A DNA stretch of 64,000 nucleotides from Deinococcus radiopugnans ATCC 19172 (GTDB lineage: Bacteria; Deinococcota; Deinococci; Deinococcales; Deinococcaceae): NCBI RefSeq assembly GCF_006335125.1, contig NZ_VDMO01000011.1:62001-126000 (forward strand). Direction: 5' to 3'. The notes under the pieces were generated by a model, which was given only the letters and a program-made list of their open reading frames with translations, ran no database searches and was not told the DNA's origin. The position numbers were made by a program, and so were the translations under genes. The first letter of the stretch is position 1, and each line of letters begins with the position of its first letter. Of the stretch, positions 1 through 11,337 are shown one piece after another.

Positions 1-1021
1 ACAGGGTGCCGTCCGGCGTGTTGAGGCGCAAGCGGCTGGATTCGTCTGACCGCCGGAGGACTTCCATGGCCAGGCCTACCGCGATAGATGGCTGGCTCTT
101 CCGCCGGGGCAGCGCCGCCTCCATCTCCAGTTGCTCCAACAGGACCGTGAGGTAGAGATTGGTGGCCAGAAGCGGCACCTCTGAACTTCCCAGTTGCAAC
201 TTCGCCGGGCCGATAGACAGAACTGGGTTTCGCAGCCCACTCAGCCGCAGGGGAACAGTCACCGAGCTGCGCAGACGGTCGAGCAGGAACCCGCTGTCGA
301 CATAGTCCTCGCCGTCAACCTTCCTGACGATGCCTTCCAGGCTGAGAAGCTGATGGGGCGGCTCGCCTGGAAACGATAGCTGGGTCAGGCCGTCTGCCCC
401 TGCCACGGGCGTGACTTTAACCCCGCCCGCCCTGAGCGCAGCGAAAACATCGGAGAGGCGCAACAGTTGGCTGCCGGGTGTCCCCGAATCTTTGAGGCAA
501 TCTGCCGTCAGGGCCTCACGTCCGCCGGGCTGGGTGAGCCGCTGGCGAATTTCCCTGGCCTCGCTCAGGGGGAACCGGCTCAGGACGGCGTCTTCCAGTG
601 CCTGGCGTCCTCCCGGCTGGGTCAGTTGTTTCTGCACACTTGCAGGTGTGGCGCTGGGGTGGAAGGCCAGGTAAAATGCTTCAAACGTGCACAGCGGAGC
701 CTGCTGGGGATCAGGAATAGCCCGCACCGTTGCCACCTGCGCCGCCGCCTGAAATCCCAGTAATCCGGCCACACCGACAAAGGCCAGCACCTGCAAGGTC
801 TGCGGCGCCGTATGGACTTCCCCCAGCCCCCGCGCAATGGCCGCTGGACTGCCCAGGTCGCGCAACGCCGAGGCCTCGGCCTGCGCCTCATCCAGTCCGA
901 GCAGCCGGGCGCGGTAGATCTTGTCGTCTATTGCGCCGCGCAACTCGGTCTGGGCGTCGCGCTTCTTCTGGCCCCACACCCCACGGGTGGCCCGCCTCAG
1001 GTAGCGGTCGATCTCGCTCAT
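1..1021 (-). CDS. PadR-linked membrane protein with permease-prefix-like N-terminus (partial)
   Basis: The reading frame is open from an ATG at 1021 to the window edge, so at least 340 residues are present and the C-terminus lies outside. The first 70 residues (MSEIDRYLRRATRGVWGQKK, then a helix containing LGLDEAQAEASALRDLGSP) look like the short helical domain that sits before permease or membrane domains encoded beside PadR regulators. One membrane segment follows at about residues 75-95. The rest is soluble and I do not recognise it; it contains two LTQPGGR motifs (near residues 133 and 161), an internal repeat. The ATG overlaps the stop of the padR gene by 4 bp (ATGA), so the two are translationally coupled. 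The role is probably a PadR-controlled membrane function; the substrate is unknown. Confidence 0.75.
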   Translation of the reverse strand, partial: MSEIDRYLRRATRGVWGQKKRDAQTELRGAIDDKIYRARLLGLDEAQAEASALRDLGSPAAIARGLGEVHTAPQTLQVLAFVGVAGLLGFQAAAQVATVRAIPDPQQAPLCTFEAFYLAFHPSATPASVQKQLTQPGGRQALEDAVLSRFPLSEAREIRQRLTQPGGREALTADCLKDSGTPGSQLLRLSDVFAALRAGGVKVTPVAGADGLTQLSFPGEPPHQLLSLEGIVRKVDGEDYVDSGFLLDRLRSSVTVPLRLSGLRNPVLSIGPAKLQLGSSEVPLLATNLYLTVLLEQLEMEAALPRRKSQPSIAVGLAMEVLRRSDESSRLRLNTPDGTL

Positions 1022-1362
1022 GCGCCGCCCCCGATCACGCCGCGCACGGCACCCGCAAAGCGTTCGTACCTCTCACGCTGCTCGCGCAGTTCGGTCTTTC
1101 CACTGGGGGTCAGGGTATAGACCTTGACCGGGCTGCCGCCGCGGGGGAGGTGCTGGAACTCGCCCGCGATCCATCCAGCCTTTTCCAGCCGGTGCAGCGC
1201 CGGGTACAGCGTGCCCTCGCGCAGGGCAAAGTAGCCGTCGGTGGCGGCCTGCACGTCGGCGATGATCTGGCCGCCGTAGCGTGGGCTGTCCTCCAGCGTC
1301 GCGAGCAGCAGCAGATCAAGGTGGCCTTTGAGTTGCTGGGCATCCATCTGTGGGGTGGACAT
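1018..1362 (-). CDS. PadR family transcriptional regulator
   Basis: This 114-residue protein has the PadR winged-helix pattern: HLDLLLLATLEDSPRYGGQI, then EGTLYPALHRLEKAGWI and a wing ending in VKVYTLTPSGKTEL, followed by a short C-terminal dimerisation helix. PadR proteins are repressors that often respond to small molecules and control a neighbouring membrane protein. I chose ATG 1362 because AGGAGG lies just upstream; an in-frame start further upstream would add 28 residues of poor composition. It is the first gene of a two-gene operon, and the downstream membrane gene starts inside its stop codon. Confidence 0.9.
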   Translation of the reverse strand: MSTPQMDAQQLKGHLDLLLLATLEDSPRYGGQIIADVQAATDGYFALREGTLYPALHRLEKAGWIAGEFQHLPRGGSPVKVYTLTPSGKTELREQRERYERFAGAVRGVIGGGA

Positions 1363-1465
1363 GGAACCTCCTGGCACACCGGGTAGGGAAGACGGCATAG
1401 CTTTCCGATGTGGATGCAGCTTACCGCTCTGAACATCGCAAAGCAAGGGGCATCGGCTAGCGAGG

Positions 1466-1711
1466 TTAGGCTTCGGCCAGAACCTCGAAACTCCACGCCT
1501 TCACGCCGTCCGGCACGTTCAGGTCCGGCACGTCTGCGGCCCAGCGGCTCGCCACCAGATACAGGCCCGGCTGCCCTGGGCTGCCCAGCAGTTCCGCGCC
1601 CAGGAAGCCGGGCCGGGCCGGCAGGCCACTCAGAAAACCGCGCAGCAGGGCTTCGGCCCCGTCCCCACGTGCCTCGGCGTAATGGACGGTCCGGGCTGCT
1701 TCGTCGGTCAT
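1466..1711 (-). CDS. small hypothetical protein, possibly ABM-like dimeric alpha/beta barrel
   Basis: This 81-residue protein has a pattern of strand, helix, strand (GFLGAELLGSPGQPGLYLVA then SRWAADVPDLNVPDGVKAWS) resembling a small antibiotic-biosynthesis-monooxygenase-type ferredoxin-like domain. The resemblance is weak and no catalytic residue can be named. Its ATG follows directly on the TGA of the LysM/M23 gene upstream (no spacer), so it is probably co-transcribed and translated by termination-reinitiation. Confidence 0.6.
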   Translation of the reverse strand: MTDEAARTVHYAEARGDGAEALLRGFLSGLPARPGFLGAELLGSPGQPGLYLVASRWAADVPDLNVPDGVKAWSFEVLAEA

Positions 1712-2548
1712 TCAGTACAGGCTCAGCGGATCGCGCGGATTCCAGCGCAGGTACGTGCCGAAATGCAGATGGGGGCCGGTGCTGCGCCCCGTGCTGCCCA
1801 CCCGCCCGATGGCCTGCCCCTGACTGACCAGCTCGCCCTTCTTGATCAGGTTGGCGCTCAGGTGGGCGTAGCGGGTGATCCAGCCGTCCGGGTGCTCAAG
1901 GACCACGGTCCAGCCCCAGCCGCGCTGGAAGTCGGGCCGCGATTCCAGCACCCGTCCGCTGCGGGCCGCCCGCACCAGCGTGCCCAGCGGGGCCACGATG
2001 TCCACGCCGTAGTGCATCTCCCCCGAGCCTTCCAGCGTGCGCCCGCCGTACCCGCTGCTGATGGTCTGGTACCCGCCCAGCGGCCACAGCCACCCGCCGG
2101 CGCGGCCCGAGGTGCTGGCCCGGCGCACGGTGGCGGCGGGGGTGCGAGAAGTGGGCCGCGCGGAACTGGCCGACACGACCCGCGCCGGAATCCTGACCAC
2201 TGCGCCCACCTGAATGGGTTTGCCGCCCACGTACCCGGGATTGGCCCTGAGCAGTTGCGCCAGCGAGATGCCGTAGCGTTTGGCGATCACGCTCAGGTTG
2301 TCGCCGGAGCGCACCCGGTACTGGGTGGCCGCGCCGGGGCTGGCGGGAAGGGTCAGCACCCACCCCGCCTGCACCGTGGTCTTGCCGCCCAGCCGGGGGT
2401 TGGCCGCCTGCACCTGCTTCACGCTCAGGCCCGCGCGAACCGCGATCTGGCTCAGGGTGTCGCCGGGTTTAACCCGGTAGGAGGTGGCGGCCCCCGCCCA
2501 GCCGGTGAGCATCAGGCCGCAAAGGGCAGCGCAGAGGACGTTCTTCAC
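1712..2548 (-). CDS. LysM domain M23 family murein endopeptidase
   Basis: The 278-residue secreted protein starts with a signal peptide ([20 protein letters not shown]), has two LysM peptidoglycan-binding domains (about residues 23-70 and 76-122, each with YRV..GD.LS.IA), a Pro/Ser/Thr linker, and a C-terminal M23 metallopeptidase domain. The zinc ligands are visible as HxxxD in MHYGVDI and HxH in HLHFG. Such enzymes cut peptide cross-links in the cell wall; the intact motifs suggest an active enzyme rather than a degenerate activator. I chose GTG 2548 because a TATGCT box lies 7 bp upstream; the ATG at 2560 would overlap that -10 box and is therefore unlikely. Confidence 0.9.
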   Translation of the reverse strand: MKNVLCAALCGLMLTGWAGAATSYRVKPGDTLSQIAVRAGLSVKQVQAANPRLGGKTTVQAGWVLTLPASPGAATQYRVRSGDNLSVIAKRYGISLAQLLRANPGYVGGKPIQVGAVVRIPARVVSASSARPTSRTPAATVRRASTSGRAGGWLWPLGGYQTISSGYGGRTLEGSGEMHYGVDIVAPLGTLVRAARSGRVLESRPDFQRGWGWTVVLEHPDGWITRYAHLSANLIKKGELVSQGQAIGRVGSTGRSTGPHLHFGTYLRWNPRDPLSLY

Positions 2549-2555
2549 GCCCCCG

Positions 2556-2561
2556 AGCATA
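2556..2561 (-). promoter_or_regulatory. -10 box TATGCT of the LysM/M23 gene (leaderless)
   Basis: TATGCT lies 7 bp before the GTG at 2548. The spacing places the transcription start at or next to the start codon, so the mRNA would be leaderless. It decides between GTG 2548 and ATG 2560. No good -35 box is visible. Confidence 0.6.
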
Positions 2562-2625
2562 CCTGCTGGGGCGGGAGTTCCGTGAGACTCCCCAGCGGGG
2601 GTTCCCCGGCGTTACCCTGCGTGGC

Positions 2626-3417
2626 ATGACCCAGCCGCGCCCCCGCTACGCGCCTCCGGAAGGCTTTGCCCGGTTGCGGCTGACCGTGGCCTGGGACGGG
2701 GCGGCCTATGCCGGCTGGCAGTCCCAGCCCAGTGCGCCCAGCGTTCAGGACACCTTGCAGGGGGCCTTCTTGCGCCTGACCCCGGACGTGTTCCGGCCCG
2801 TCGCCGCCGGGCGCACCGACGCCGGGGTGCACGCCGAGGCCATGCCGGTGCATGTGGACGTCCCGGCTCGCTTCGGGTTGCCCCTGCCCCGGCTGGCGCG
2901 GGCCCTGAATGCCCACCTGCCGCCGACGCTGGCCGTGCTGGACGTGGGGACCGCTCCCCCCGGTTTTCACGCCCGCTTTTCGTGCAGCGAGCGGCGCTAC
3001 GTCTATCGCCTGCTGCGGACGCCGCAGCGCCACCCATTGTGGGCGGGCCGCGCCCTGCACGTGCCGGGTGAACTGGACGCCGCCGCGATGAACGCCGCCG
3101 CCGCCCAGTTGACCGGCACCCACGACTTCGCCGCCTTCGCCACGCAGGAGGACCGCCAGACCGTGCGGGAGTTGCGTGGCCTGAGCGTCGTGCCCGGTCA
3201 GCCGGTGTGGGAGATCCACGTCGCGGGCGAGAGCTTTCTGCGCCACATGGTGCGTGGCCTGGTGGGCACGCTGCTGCTGGTCGGCGCGGGCAAGCTGGAA
3301 CCCGGCGCGGTGACCGACATCCTGGCCTCCCGTCAGCGGGCGCAGGCGGGCGCGAACGTCCCGGCCCACGGCCTATATTTCAGCGGCGCGAGTTACGGCA
3401 AGGAGGAGAGAGGCTGA
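2626..3417 (+). CDS. truA: tRNA pseudouridine(38-40) synthase TruA
   Basis: TruA isomerises uridines 38-40 in the anticodon arm of several tRNAs. The 263-residue length is normal for the family. The catalytic aspartate is D65 in GRTDAGVHA, and the other conserved blocks are present (YAGWQSQP near the N-terminus, [12 protein letters not shown] in the middle, [17 protein letters not shown] near the C-terminus). A TACCCT box 7 bp before the ATG suggests a leaderless transcript. It ends 19 bp before the end of a convergent methyltransferase gene, with no room for a separate terminator. Confidence 0.95.
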   Translation: MTQPRPRYAPPEGFARLRLTVAWDGAAYAGWQSQPSAPSVQDTLQGAFLRLTPDVFRPVAAGRTDAGVHAEAMPVHVDVPARFGLPLPRLARALNAHLPPTLAVLDVGTAPPGFHARFSCSERRYVYRLLRTPQRHPLWAGRALHVPGELDAAAMNAAAAQLTGTHDFAAFATQEDRQTVRELRGLSVVPGQPVWEIHVAGESFLRHMVRGLVGTLLLVGAGKLEPGAVTDILASRQRAQAGANVPAHGLYFSGASYGKEERG

Positions 3418-3436
3418 GGCCAGCGACGCCCCAGAC

Positions 3437-4093
3437 TCAGCCGCGCCCGGCCAGCACCACGTAGCGCTCCTCGCGGTACGGCCTGCCCCGAGGGCCAGCG
3501 TGCGCCGTCCAGTCCTCGCGGGTGGCGGGTTCGCCCATGAAGTCGCCGCGGGTCTGCCAGTCGGCCCACGTTGGCGCCCAGGCCCGCACCGACGCACGCC
3601 ACTCGCCCAGAATGGCCCAGCCCACCGCCGACAGCCGCTCCGGCACCTGCGGCACGTCCAGCCGTGGCCCCACGTACAGGAACCGGGCGTCCGGCGCGGC
3701 GATGGCCGGCAGGTGACGAATCACCGAAGTCGGTCCCCGGCGCGACACGATCAGATCGAAGGGACCGCGCAGTTCTGGCGGCACCTGGCCCCTGCCGTCC
3801 CACAGGTGGAATTCGGCTTGCGGTGCGTTGACGCGCGCTTGGGCCAGCAGTTCCGGCACCCAGTCGTAGGCCACCCAGCGCCCACACGCGGGGCCGAAAC
3901 GCGCCGCGTCGGGACCGTGGCCGCAGCCGGCCTCCAGCACGCGGGTGTCCGGGCGCAGGTGCTCCAGCAGCAGCGCGTCGAAGGTCAGCTCGGGGTCCGG
4001 GCCGTCCAGCACGCGGGTCCAGGGGTGGCAGTAGCCGCCCAGCTCTCGGGCCAGCCGGGCATACCACTCGCGCGAATGCGGCGGATGGGTCAC
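3437..4093 (-). CDS. class I SAM-dependent methyltransferase
   Basis: The 218-residue protein has the SAM-binding motif I VLEAGCGHGPDAARFG at about residues 52-67, followed by an acidic residue region (YDWVPELL) and a post-motif FDLIVSRRGP. The start is GTG 4093 with AAGGAG five bases upstream. The substrate is unknown; the protein resembles general small-molecule or rRNA/tRNA methyltransferases only in its Rossmann core. It is convergent with truA. Confidence 0.8.
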   Translation of the reverse strand: MTHPPHSREWYARLARELGGYCHPWTRVLDGPDPELTFDALLLEHLRPDTRVLEAGCGHGPDAARFGPACGRWVAYDWVPELLAQARVNAPQAEFHLWDGRGQVPPELRGPFDLIVSRRGPTSVIRHLPAIAAPDARFLYVGPRLDVPQVPERLSAVGWAILGEWRASVRAWAPTWADWQTRGDFMGEPATREDWTAHAGPRGRPYREERYVVLAGRG

Positions 4094-4168
4094 GCGGTCT
4101 CCTTCTCGAACGGCACAAAAAAAGCGCAGAGGACCCCCTCCACGCTGGTGCTTCGAATCGCAGCCCGG

Positions 4169-4402
<234 letters not shown>

Positions 4403-4504
4403 GCCTCTCCTGGTGCGGGCCGCGCGGGGATGACCGTGGCCGTGTTTCAAACAGAACTGCGGCGGACCGTGGGACGAGCGTAGCATGCACCGACACTCCC
4501 CTCA

Positions 4505-4587
4505 ACATGTTGCTCACCGGATGAACAGCAGGACGACATTCAACTGCAGCCGATCATTGGAGAGTAGACGTACAGTGAGCAAGATGT
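4505..4587. repeat. inverted repeat in the divergent 312-bp region before murA
   Basis: The strand-reversed copy of GTGAGCAACATGT at 4505-4517 is matched by GTGAGCAAGATGT at 4575-4587, 12 of 13 bases, with 57 bp between. The stretch 4403-4714 holds no gene; it holds this repeat, the palindrome AACATGTT and the murA promoter candidate. The arms could be sites for the divergently encoded ribbon-helix-helix protein. Confidence 0.4.
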
Positions 4588-4612
4588 GTAACATGCACCT
4601 GCGGACGCCAGT

Positions 4613-4642
4613 TTGGTGAATTTTTGGTCCTGCGTCTAGACT
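4613..4642 (+). promoter_or_regulatory. candidate promoter of murA
   Basis: TTGGTG at 4613-4618 and TAGACT at 4637-4642 are 18 bp apart. Transcription would start near 4650 and leave a leader of about 65 bases, so murA, unlike many genes here, would have a leadered mRNA. Confidence 0.45.
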
Positions 4643-4714
4643 GTGTTGGTTTATTTCCCTGTTGCTCTGCTGCTCCCTGTCTGTTCCCACCCGCTTTCAA
4701 GAGGATTGACTCCC

Positions 4715-5992
4715 ATGCAATTAACCCCACTGCACATCAAGGGTGGCCGCGCGCTCGGCGGCGAGATTACCGTTCAACACAGCAAGAATGCGGCTCTGCC
4801 GGTGATCGTCGCCACGCTGCTGAGCCGTGAGCCGGTGACCTTGCACGGCATTCCGCGCCTGAGCGACGTGTACACCATTCTGGACCTGATGGCGCACCTG
4901 GGGACGCAGCACAAGTGGGTGGGCGACAACAGCCTGGAACTGCACACGCCCGAAATCCTGAACACCGACGCGCCCTACGCGCTGGTCAGCAAGATGCGCG
5001 CCAGCTTCATCGTGATGGGCGCGATCCTGGCCCGCGCCGGACAGGCCACCGTCAGCATGCCGGGCGGCTGTGCCTGGGGGCCGCGTCCGGTGGATCAGCA
5101 CGTCAAGGCCTTCCGTGCCCTGGGCGTGACCCTGACCGAGGACGGCGGCAACTTCGACGCCCGGCGCGAGGGCAGCCTGAACGGGCACTTCGTCTTCGAG
5201 CTGCTGACCGTGGGCGGCACCCACAACGCGATCCTGGCCGCCGTGCTGGGCGACGGCGTGGTGGTGCTGGACAACGCCAGCATCGACACCGACGTGGTGG
5301 ACATGGTGGAGTTCCTGAACTCGCTGGGGGCGGACATCAGCGGCGCCGGGACCAACAGCATCACCGTGCGCGGCGTGCCTGAGCTGCGCGGCGGGTCGTA
5401 CACGGTGATTCCGGACCGCATCGAGGCCGGAACATTCATGATGCTGGCCGCCGCCAACCGCTGCCGGCTGCGGGTCAGGAACGTGCGTCCCGACCATCTG
5501 CGCGCCGTGACGGCCAAGTTGCAGGAGATGGGCGTGCAGATCACCGAAGACGGCAATACCCTGATCGTGGACGCCACCGTGGCGGACCTGAAGCCGGTCA
5601 ACGTGACCACCCAAAGCTACCCGGGGTTCCCCACGGACCTCCAGCCGCAGATGAGCGCCCTGCTGGCCACCGTGCCCGGCACCAGCGTCGTGCAGGACCC
5701 GGTGTATCCGGACCGTCTGACCCACGTGGCGGAACTGCACCGCATGGGCGCGAATATCACGGTCAGCGGGTATACCCAGGTGATCCAGGGGGCGAAGCTG
5801 CACGCGGCGCCGGTCAAGGCCGCCGACCTGCGCGCCGGGGCCGCCCTGTTCATCGCGGGCCTGACCACTGAGGGCGAAACGGTGATCGACGGCGTGCAGT
5901 ACCTGAACCGCGGTTACGAGCGTCTGGCCGAGCGCCTGCGCGGCATCGGGGCCAACGTGTTGCAGCACGATCTGGCTCTGGCGATGGACTGA
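4715..5992 (+). CDS. murA: UDP-N-acetylglucosamine 1-carboxyvinyltransferase MurA
   Basis: MurA transfers enolpyruvate from PEP to UDP-GlcNAc, the first committed step of peptidoglycan synthesis in the cytoplasm. The 425-residue length fits the family. The catalytic lysine (HSKNAALPV, K24) and the active-site cysteine loop (MPGGCAWGPRPVDQH, C119) are present, so the enzyme should be sensitive to fosfomycin. I chose ATG 4715, preceded by AAGAGGA; a GTG 24 codons upstream would add a hydrophobic stretch not found in MurA. A strong hairpin follows the gene. Confidence 0.96.
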   Translation: MQLTPLHIKGGRALGGEITVQHSKNAALPVIVATLLSREPVTLHGIPRLSDVYTILDLMAHLGTQHKWVGDNSLELHTPEILNTDAPYALVSKMRASFIVMGAILARAGQATVSMPGGCAWGPRPVDQHVKAFRALGVTLTEDGGNFDARREGSLNGHFVFELLTVGGTHNAILAAVLGDGVVVLDNASIDTDVVDMVEFLNSLGADISGAGTNSITVRGVPELRGGSYTVIPDRIEAGTFMMLAAANRCRLRVRNVRPDHLRAVTAKLQEMGVQITEDGNTLIVDATVADLKPVNVTTQSYPGFPTDLQPQMSALLATVPGTSVVQDPVYPDRLTHVAELHRMGANITVSGYTQVIQGAKLHAAPVKAADLRAGAALFIAGLTTEGETVIDGVQYLNRGYERLAERLRGIGANVLQHDLALAMD

Positions 5993-6004
5993 ACTTCCAC
6001 CCAA

Positions 6005-6041
6005 AAGCGCGCCCGCCTCTCCGTCGAAGGCGGGCGCGCTT
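6005..6041. terminator. bidirectional terminator between murA and the YqgE-like gene
   Basis: A perfect 13-bp stem (AAGCGCGCCCGCC at 6005-6017 and its complement at 6029-6041) surrounds an 11-base loop, flanked by AAAA on the left and TTGT on the right. It separates convergent genes. Confidence 0.8.
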
Positions 6042-6106
6042 GTCATGGCCACGGCTGTTCGGTCAGGGCGTGCCGCCAGCACGCGGAGCGTCACGCCCAC
6101 TGCGCT

Positions 6107-6634
6107 TCAGGCCTGCGCTCCACCCGGCATGATGGTGCTGGGAATGACGCCCAGACGGCGCAGGGCCTCGCTCCAGCGCTCTGCCGCCGGAACCTCCCAC
6201 AGCAACTCCGGCGTGTCCTGTTCCACCCAGATCCACGCGCCCACCCGCGACTCCTCGGTCAGTTGTCCGGCACTCCAGCCGGCGTAGCCCAGCACCAGCA
6301 TGTACGGCTGCCCGCTTTCCATCACGGCGTGCAAGACTTCCAGGCTGCTGGACACGTTCAGACCGGGGACCAGCCGGATCTCATCGTCCAGTTCCAGCGC
6401 GTCCGGATACAGGCACCAGCCCAGCGTGGGGTCCACCGGGCCGCCCAGCCACGCGGGCGCGTCCTGCCCCTCGGCCTCGGCCATCAGCTCCGAGACCGGC
6501 TGGGGGGTCGGTGCGTTCACGATCAGGCCCATCGCGCCCCCCGCGTCGTGTTCCAACAGCAGAATGACGGTGCCGCCGAAGACCTCGCCGTGCAGGTGAG
6601 GACTGGCGACCAGGAAAGTCAGTGGCCCACTCAT
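6107..6634 (-). CDS. YqgE/AlgH family (UPF0301) protein
   Basis: The 175-residue cytoplasmic protein carries the family blocks FLVASPHLHGEVFGGTVILL, HDAGGAMGLIVNAPT and VLGYAGWSAGQLTEE. The biochemical role of the family is not settled. A TATCCT box 8 bp before the ATG suggests a leaderless transcript. It lies downstream of lon on the same strand but beyond a terminator-like hairpin, so it is probably a separate unit. Confidence 0.9.
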   Translation of the reverse strand: MSGPLTFLVASPHLHGEVFGGTVILLLEHDAGGAMGLIVNAPTPQPVSELMAEAEGQDAPAWLGGPVDPTLGWCLYPDALELDDEIRLVPGLNVSSSLEVLHAVMESGQPYMLVLGYAGWSAGQLTEESRVGAWIWVEQDTPELLWEVPAAERWSEALRRLGVIPSTIMPGGAQA

Positions 6635-6702
6635 TGCTGGACAGGATAGCGGGCGGGCGATCCCGGCATACCGCCCTGCGTGACACCCGGCGCCGTGCCA
6701 TG

Positions 6703-6728
6703 AAAAGACCCCCGCCGGGGCAGGGGTC
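6703..6728 (-). terminator. rho-independent terminator of lon
   Basis: On the minus strand GACCCC (6723-6728) and GGGGTC (6707-6712) pair around a GC-rich loop and are followed by TTTT (6706-6703), 20 bp after the lon stop. Confidence 0.7.
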
Positions 6729-6748
6729 GATATGGACGGAGAGGGGGG

Positions 6749-9199
<2,451 letters not shown>

Positions 9200-9279
9200 G
9201 CGGAGCTCCTTTGGCCCTTGCAGGTCAGTGGAAAGAGGAGGTTTCCGGTGGCGTTGGTGGTGATACTGCTGCCAGGAAA

Positions 9280-9300
9280 CTTGAGTGCAAGTATATCAAG
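9280..9300. promoter_or_regulatory. HAIR-type HspR operator upstream of lon
   Basis: CTTGAGT, seven bases, TATCAAG matches the HAIR consensus CTTGAGT-N7-ACTCAAG at 12 of 14 positions with exact spacing. It covers the -10 box of the lon promoter, the expected position for a repressor. The HspR gene is not in this window. Confidence 0.7.
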
Positions 9301-9318
9301 TTTAAGAAGTCAAGGCAA
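9290..9318 (-). promoter_or_regulatory. lon promoter
   Basis: On the minus strand TTGCCT (9318-9313) and TATACT (9295-9290) are separated by 17 bp. Transcription would start near 9283, leaving a leader of about 84 bases. The 334-bp gap 9200-9533 holds this promoter, the HAIR site and the leader; nothing else stands out until the box before the esterase gene. Confidence 0.65.
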
Positions 9319-9533
9319 GTGCTTTTCGAAGCTGAGGAGGAGATACGGTCCTGAAGGTTTCCCCTCCCCGGAGCGTACTCCCGGAACACTGACGGCGCCC
9401 TCACGCCAGCTGATGGCGGCTTAACGCGGGCGGGGGTGGGCGTCGGCAAGAGGGTGGGGCTGCCGTCCATTTTAGCCGGGCCTGCCTAACCGCGTCCGTC
9501 GCATCGCTCTCCGTTCAGCCATTAAGCTGGGGC

Positions 9534-10637
9534 ATGGCCCGCGTCCGCTTCGTGATTCCCGAACTGCCGCCCACGACGCCGCCAGGCCGGCTGTTCCTGA
9601 CCGGAGACCACCGGAACTGGGACGATGATCCGGCCGGCTGGACTTTCGAGCGTTCAGGGGGCGGCGCCGCGCTGGAGGCCGAGGTGCCCACAGGCACGCT
9701 GATGGGGGTCAAGGTCCGGCTGCGGCAGGATGGACAGACGACCGAGGAGGGCGACGCCTGGGGAGGCCGCGCCCCGGCCCACAAGGTGGTGGTGAGCGGC
9801 GACATGGAGGTGTCGCTGCCCCTGGCCGGCTGGCAGGATGCCCGGCAGGGGCGCGGGCGGCCCTCGGCGTCGGCGGCGCCGCGCGACGAGATGACGCTGA
9901 CGGCCCCCTGGGGAGAACAAACGGTGCGGCTGTGGTGGCCCCAGTCCTTCAAGCCGCCCCTGCCGCTGCTGATCCTGCACGACGGTCAGAACGTCTTCGA
10001 CGAGGCGTCCACCTTCGCCGGGCAAAGCTGGGACGCCGCCGGGGCAGCCCAGGCCCTGGCCGACGCGGGCCGGCCCTGCGTGATCGCCGCCCTGAGCGTG
10101 AACGACGAGCGCAGCCGACGGTACGTGCCGTTCCCATTCGAACTGAACGACTTCAATCCAGGGGCGGACGAGTACCTCGACTGGATCGTGGGCACGCTGA
10201 AGCCCGCGCTGGCCGGGCGTTTCGGCCCTGTAGATGCGGCGCACACCGCCCTGGCCGGCTCGTCGTTCGGCGGCCTCGTGAGCCTGTACGGCGGCCTGCG
10301 CGCGCCCGCAGAGTTCGGCACGCTGGGGGTGTTCAGCCCGGCCCTCTTTCCCGCCGATTTCGAGCTGCTGCGCTGGATGGAGACCCGTGCGGCCCTGGAG
10401 ACTCGCGTCTGGCTGGACATGGGCGATCACGAGGCCGGTTCTCTTCAGGGCGCGGCGGAAATGGTGCGGCTGACCCACGAGCTGGCCGGGCGACTACGCC
10501 CGAATGTGCGCGAGGTCCACGTCACCATCGGCGCCCACCACTGGCATGACGAGGTGGCCTGGGCGGCGCGGTTCCCGGCCTTCCTGCGCTGGTGGCTGAA
10601 TGGCCTGCCTCCCTTCACCGCCCTGTCACCGGGTTGA
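9534..10637 (+). CDS. enterochelin esterase-like alpha/beta hydrolase
   Basis: The 367-residue protein has an N-terminal beta-sandwich-like part (GRLFLTGDHRNWDDDPAGW, resembling starch-binding or CBM48-type modules) and a C-terminal putative-esterase domain. The nucleophile elbow is GSSFGG near residue 244; PLLILHDGQNVF is the oxyanion-side strand and HHWHDEV near the end holds the likely catalytic histidine. There is no signal peptide, so it is probably cytoplasmic. The substrate is unknown. TAAGCT lies 5 bp before the ATG. Its stop overlaps the end of the convergent gene by 12 bp. Confidence 0.8.
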   Translation: MARVRFVIPELPPTTPPGRLFLTGDHRNWDDDPAGWTFERSGGGAALEAEVPTGTLMGVKVRLRQDGQTTEEGDAWGGRAPAHKVVVSGDMEVSLPLAGWQDARQGRGRPSASAAPRDEMTLTAPWGEQTVRLWWPQSFKPPLPLLILHDGQNVFDEASTFAGQSWDAAGAAQALADAGRPCVIAALSVNDERSRRYVPFPFELNDFNPGADEYLDWIVGTLKPALAGRFGPVDAAHTALAGSSFGGLVSLYGGLRAPAEFGTLGVFSPALFPADFELLRWMETRAALETRVWLDMGDHEAGSLQGAAEMVRLTHELAGRLRPNVREVHVTIGAHHWHDEVAWAARFPAFLRWWLNGLPPFTALSPG

Positions 10638-11267
10638 CGGGTCCGGCAGGCCCCCCAGGGCGTCCGTCAGCCCCTGATCGCCCGCCACTGCCTCGAAGGT
10701 CTGGCCCACGGTGGACGGGTCATTCAGGCAGGCCAGCACCAGGGCTGCCACGTCGTCGCGCGAGATGCTGCCGCCGGGGGCGTGGGTGCCCAGCGTGACC
10801 TTGCCGCTCCCCGGTTCGTCGGTCAGGCCGCCGGGACGCACGATGGTCCAGTCCAGCGCGCGGCCCTGGACGTAGCTGTCGGAGTCGGCCTTGACCTTCA
10901 GGACCTGCTGCAAGAAGGGCGGCATCTGCTCCGGGCGGTCCACCCCCATGCTGCTGACCACGATCAGGCGTTTCGGGCCGCGCTCCACCAGCGTGTCGGC
11001 CACGCGTTTGAGAGCCTCGCCGTCGATGGCCGCATAATCGCCGCTGGCCCCGGCCCCCGCGGCCCAGACCACGGCGTCGGCGCCGTCCAGCACGCTCTGC
11101 CAGTCGCCTGCCAGGTCGCCCATGACGGGTTTTGCGCCGTACAGGGACATCATGTCGGCCTGTTCATCACGGCGCACCAGGGCCGCCACCTGATGTTCCG
11201 CCCTGGCGGCCTGCGCCACCACCCGGCGGCCCACACCGCCCGCCGCACCGATCACTGCAATCTTCAT
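10626..11267 (-). CDS. NAD(P)-binding atypical short-chain dehydrogenase-like protein
   Basis: The 213-residue protein begins MKIAVIGAAGGVGRRVVAQA, the glycine-rich dinucleotide site of NmrA-like/atypical SDR proteins, followed by VVWAAGAGASGDYAAIDGEAL and RLIVVSSMGVDRPEQMPP and WTIVRPGGLTD, the usual order in this family. The classical YxxxK pair is not evident, so it may be a flavin reductase-like or NAD(P)-sensing protein. TAGCCT lies 6 bp before the ATG (leaderless). It is divergent from plsC with 70 bp between them. Confidence 0.85.
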   Translation of the reverse strand: MKIAVIGAAGGVGRRVVAQAARAEHQVAALVRRDEQADMMSLYGAKPVMGDLAGDWQSVLDGADAVVWAAGAGASGDYAAIDGEALKRVADTLVERGPKRLIVVSSMGVDRPEQMPPFLQQVLKVKADSDSYVQGRALDWTIVRPGGLTDEPGSGKVTLGTHAPGGSISRDDVAALVLACLNDPSTVGQTFEAVAGDQGLTDALGGLPDPSTR

Positions 11268-11337
11268 GACCCAAGGCTAAAGCGAGGGCGGCAAAAGTAA
11301 AGGGTCCCCCCGCTTAGCCTGGGCGTATCCTGCCCTC

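Noticed and set aside
9225..9470. An 81-codon minus-strand frame covering the lon promoter
   Set aside because: It would put coding sequence over the HAIR site and promoter, has no ribosome site and encodes a composition unlike neighbouring proteins.
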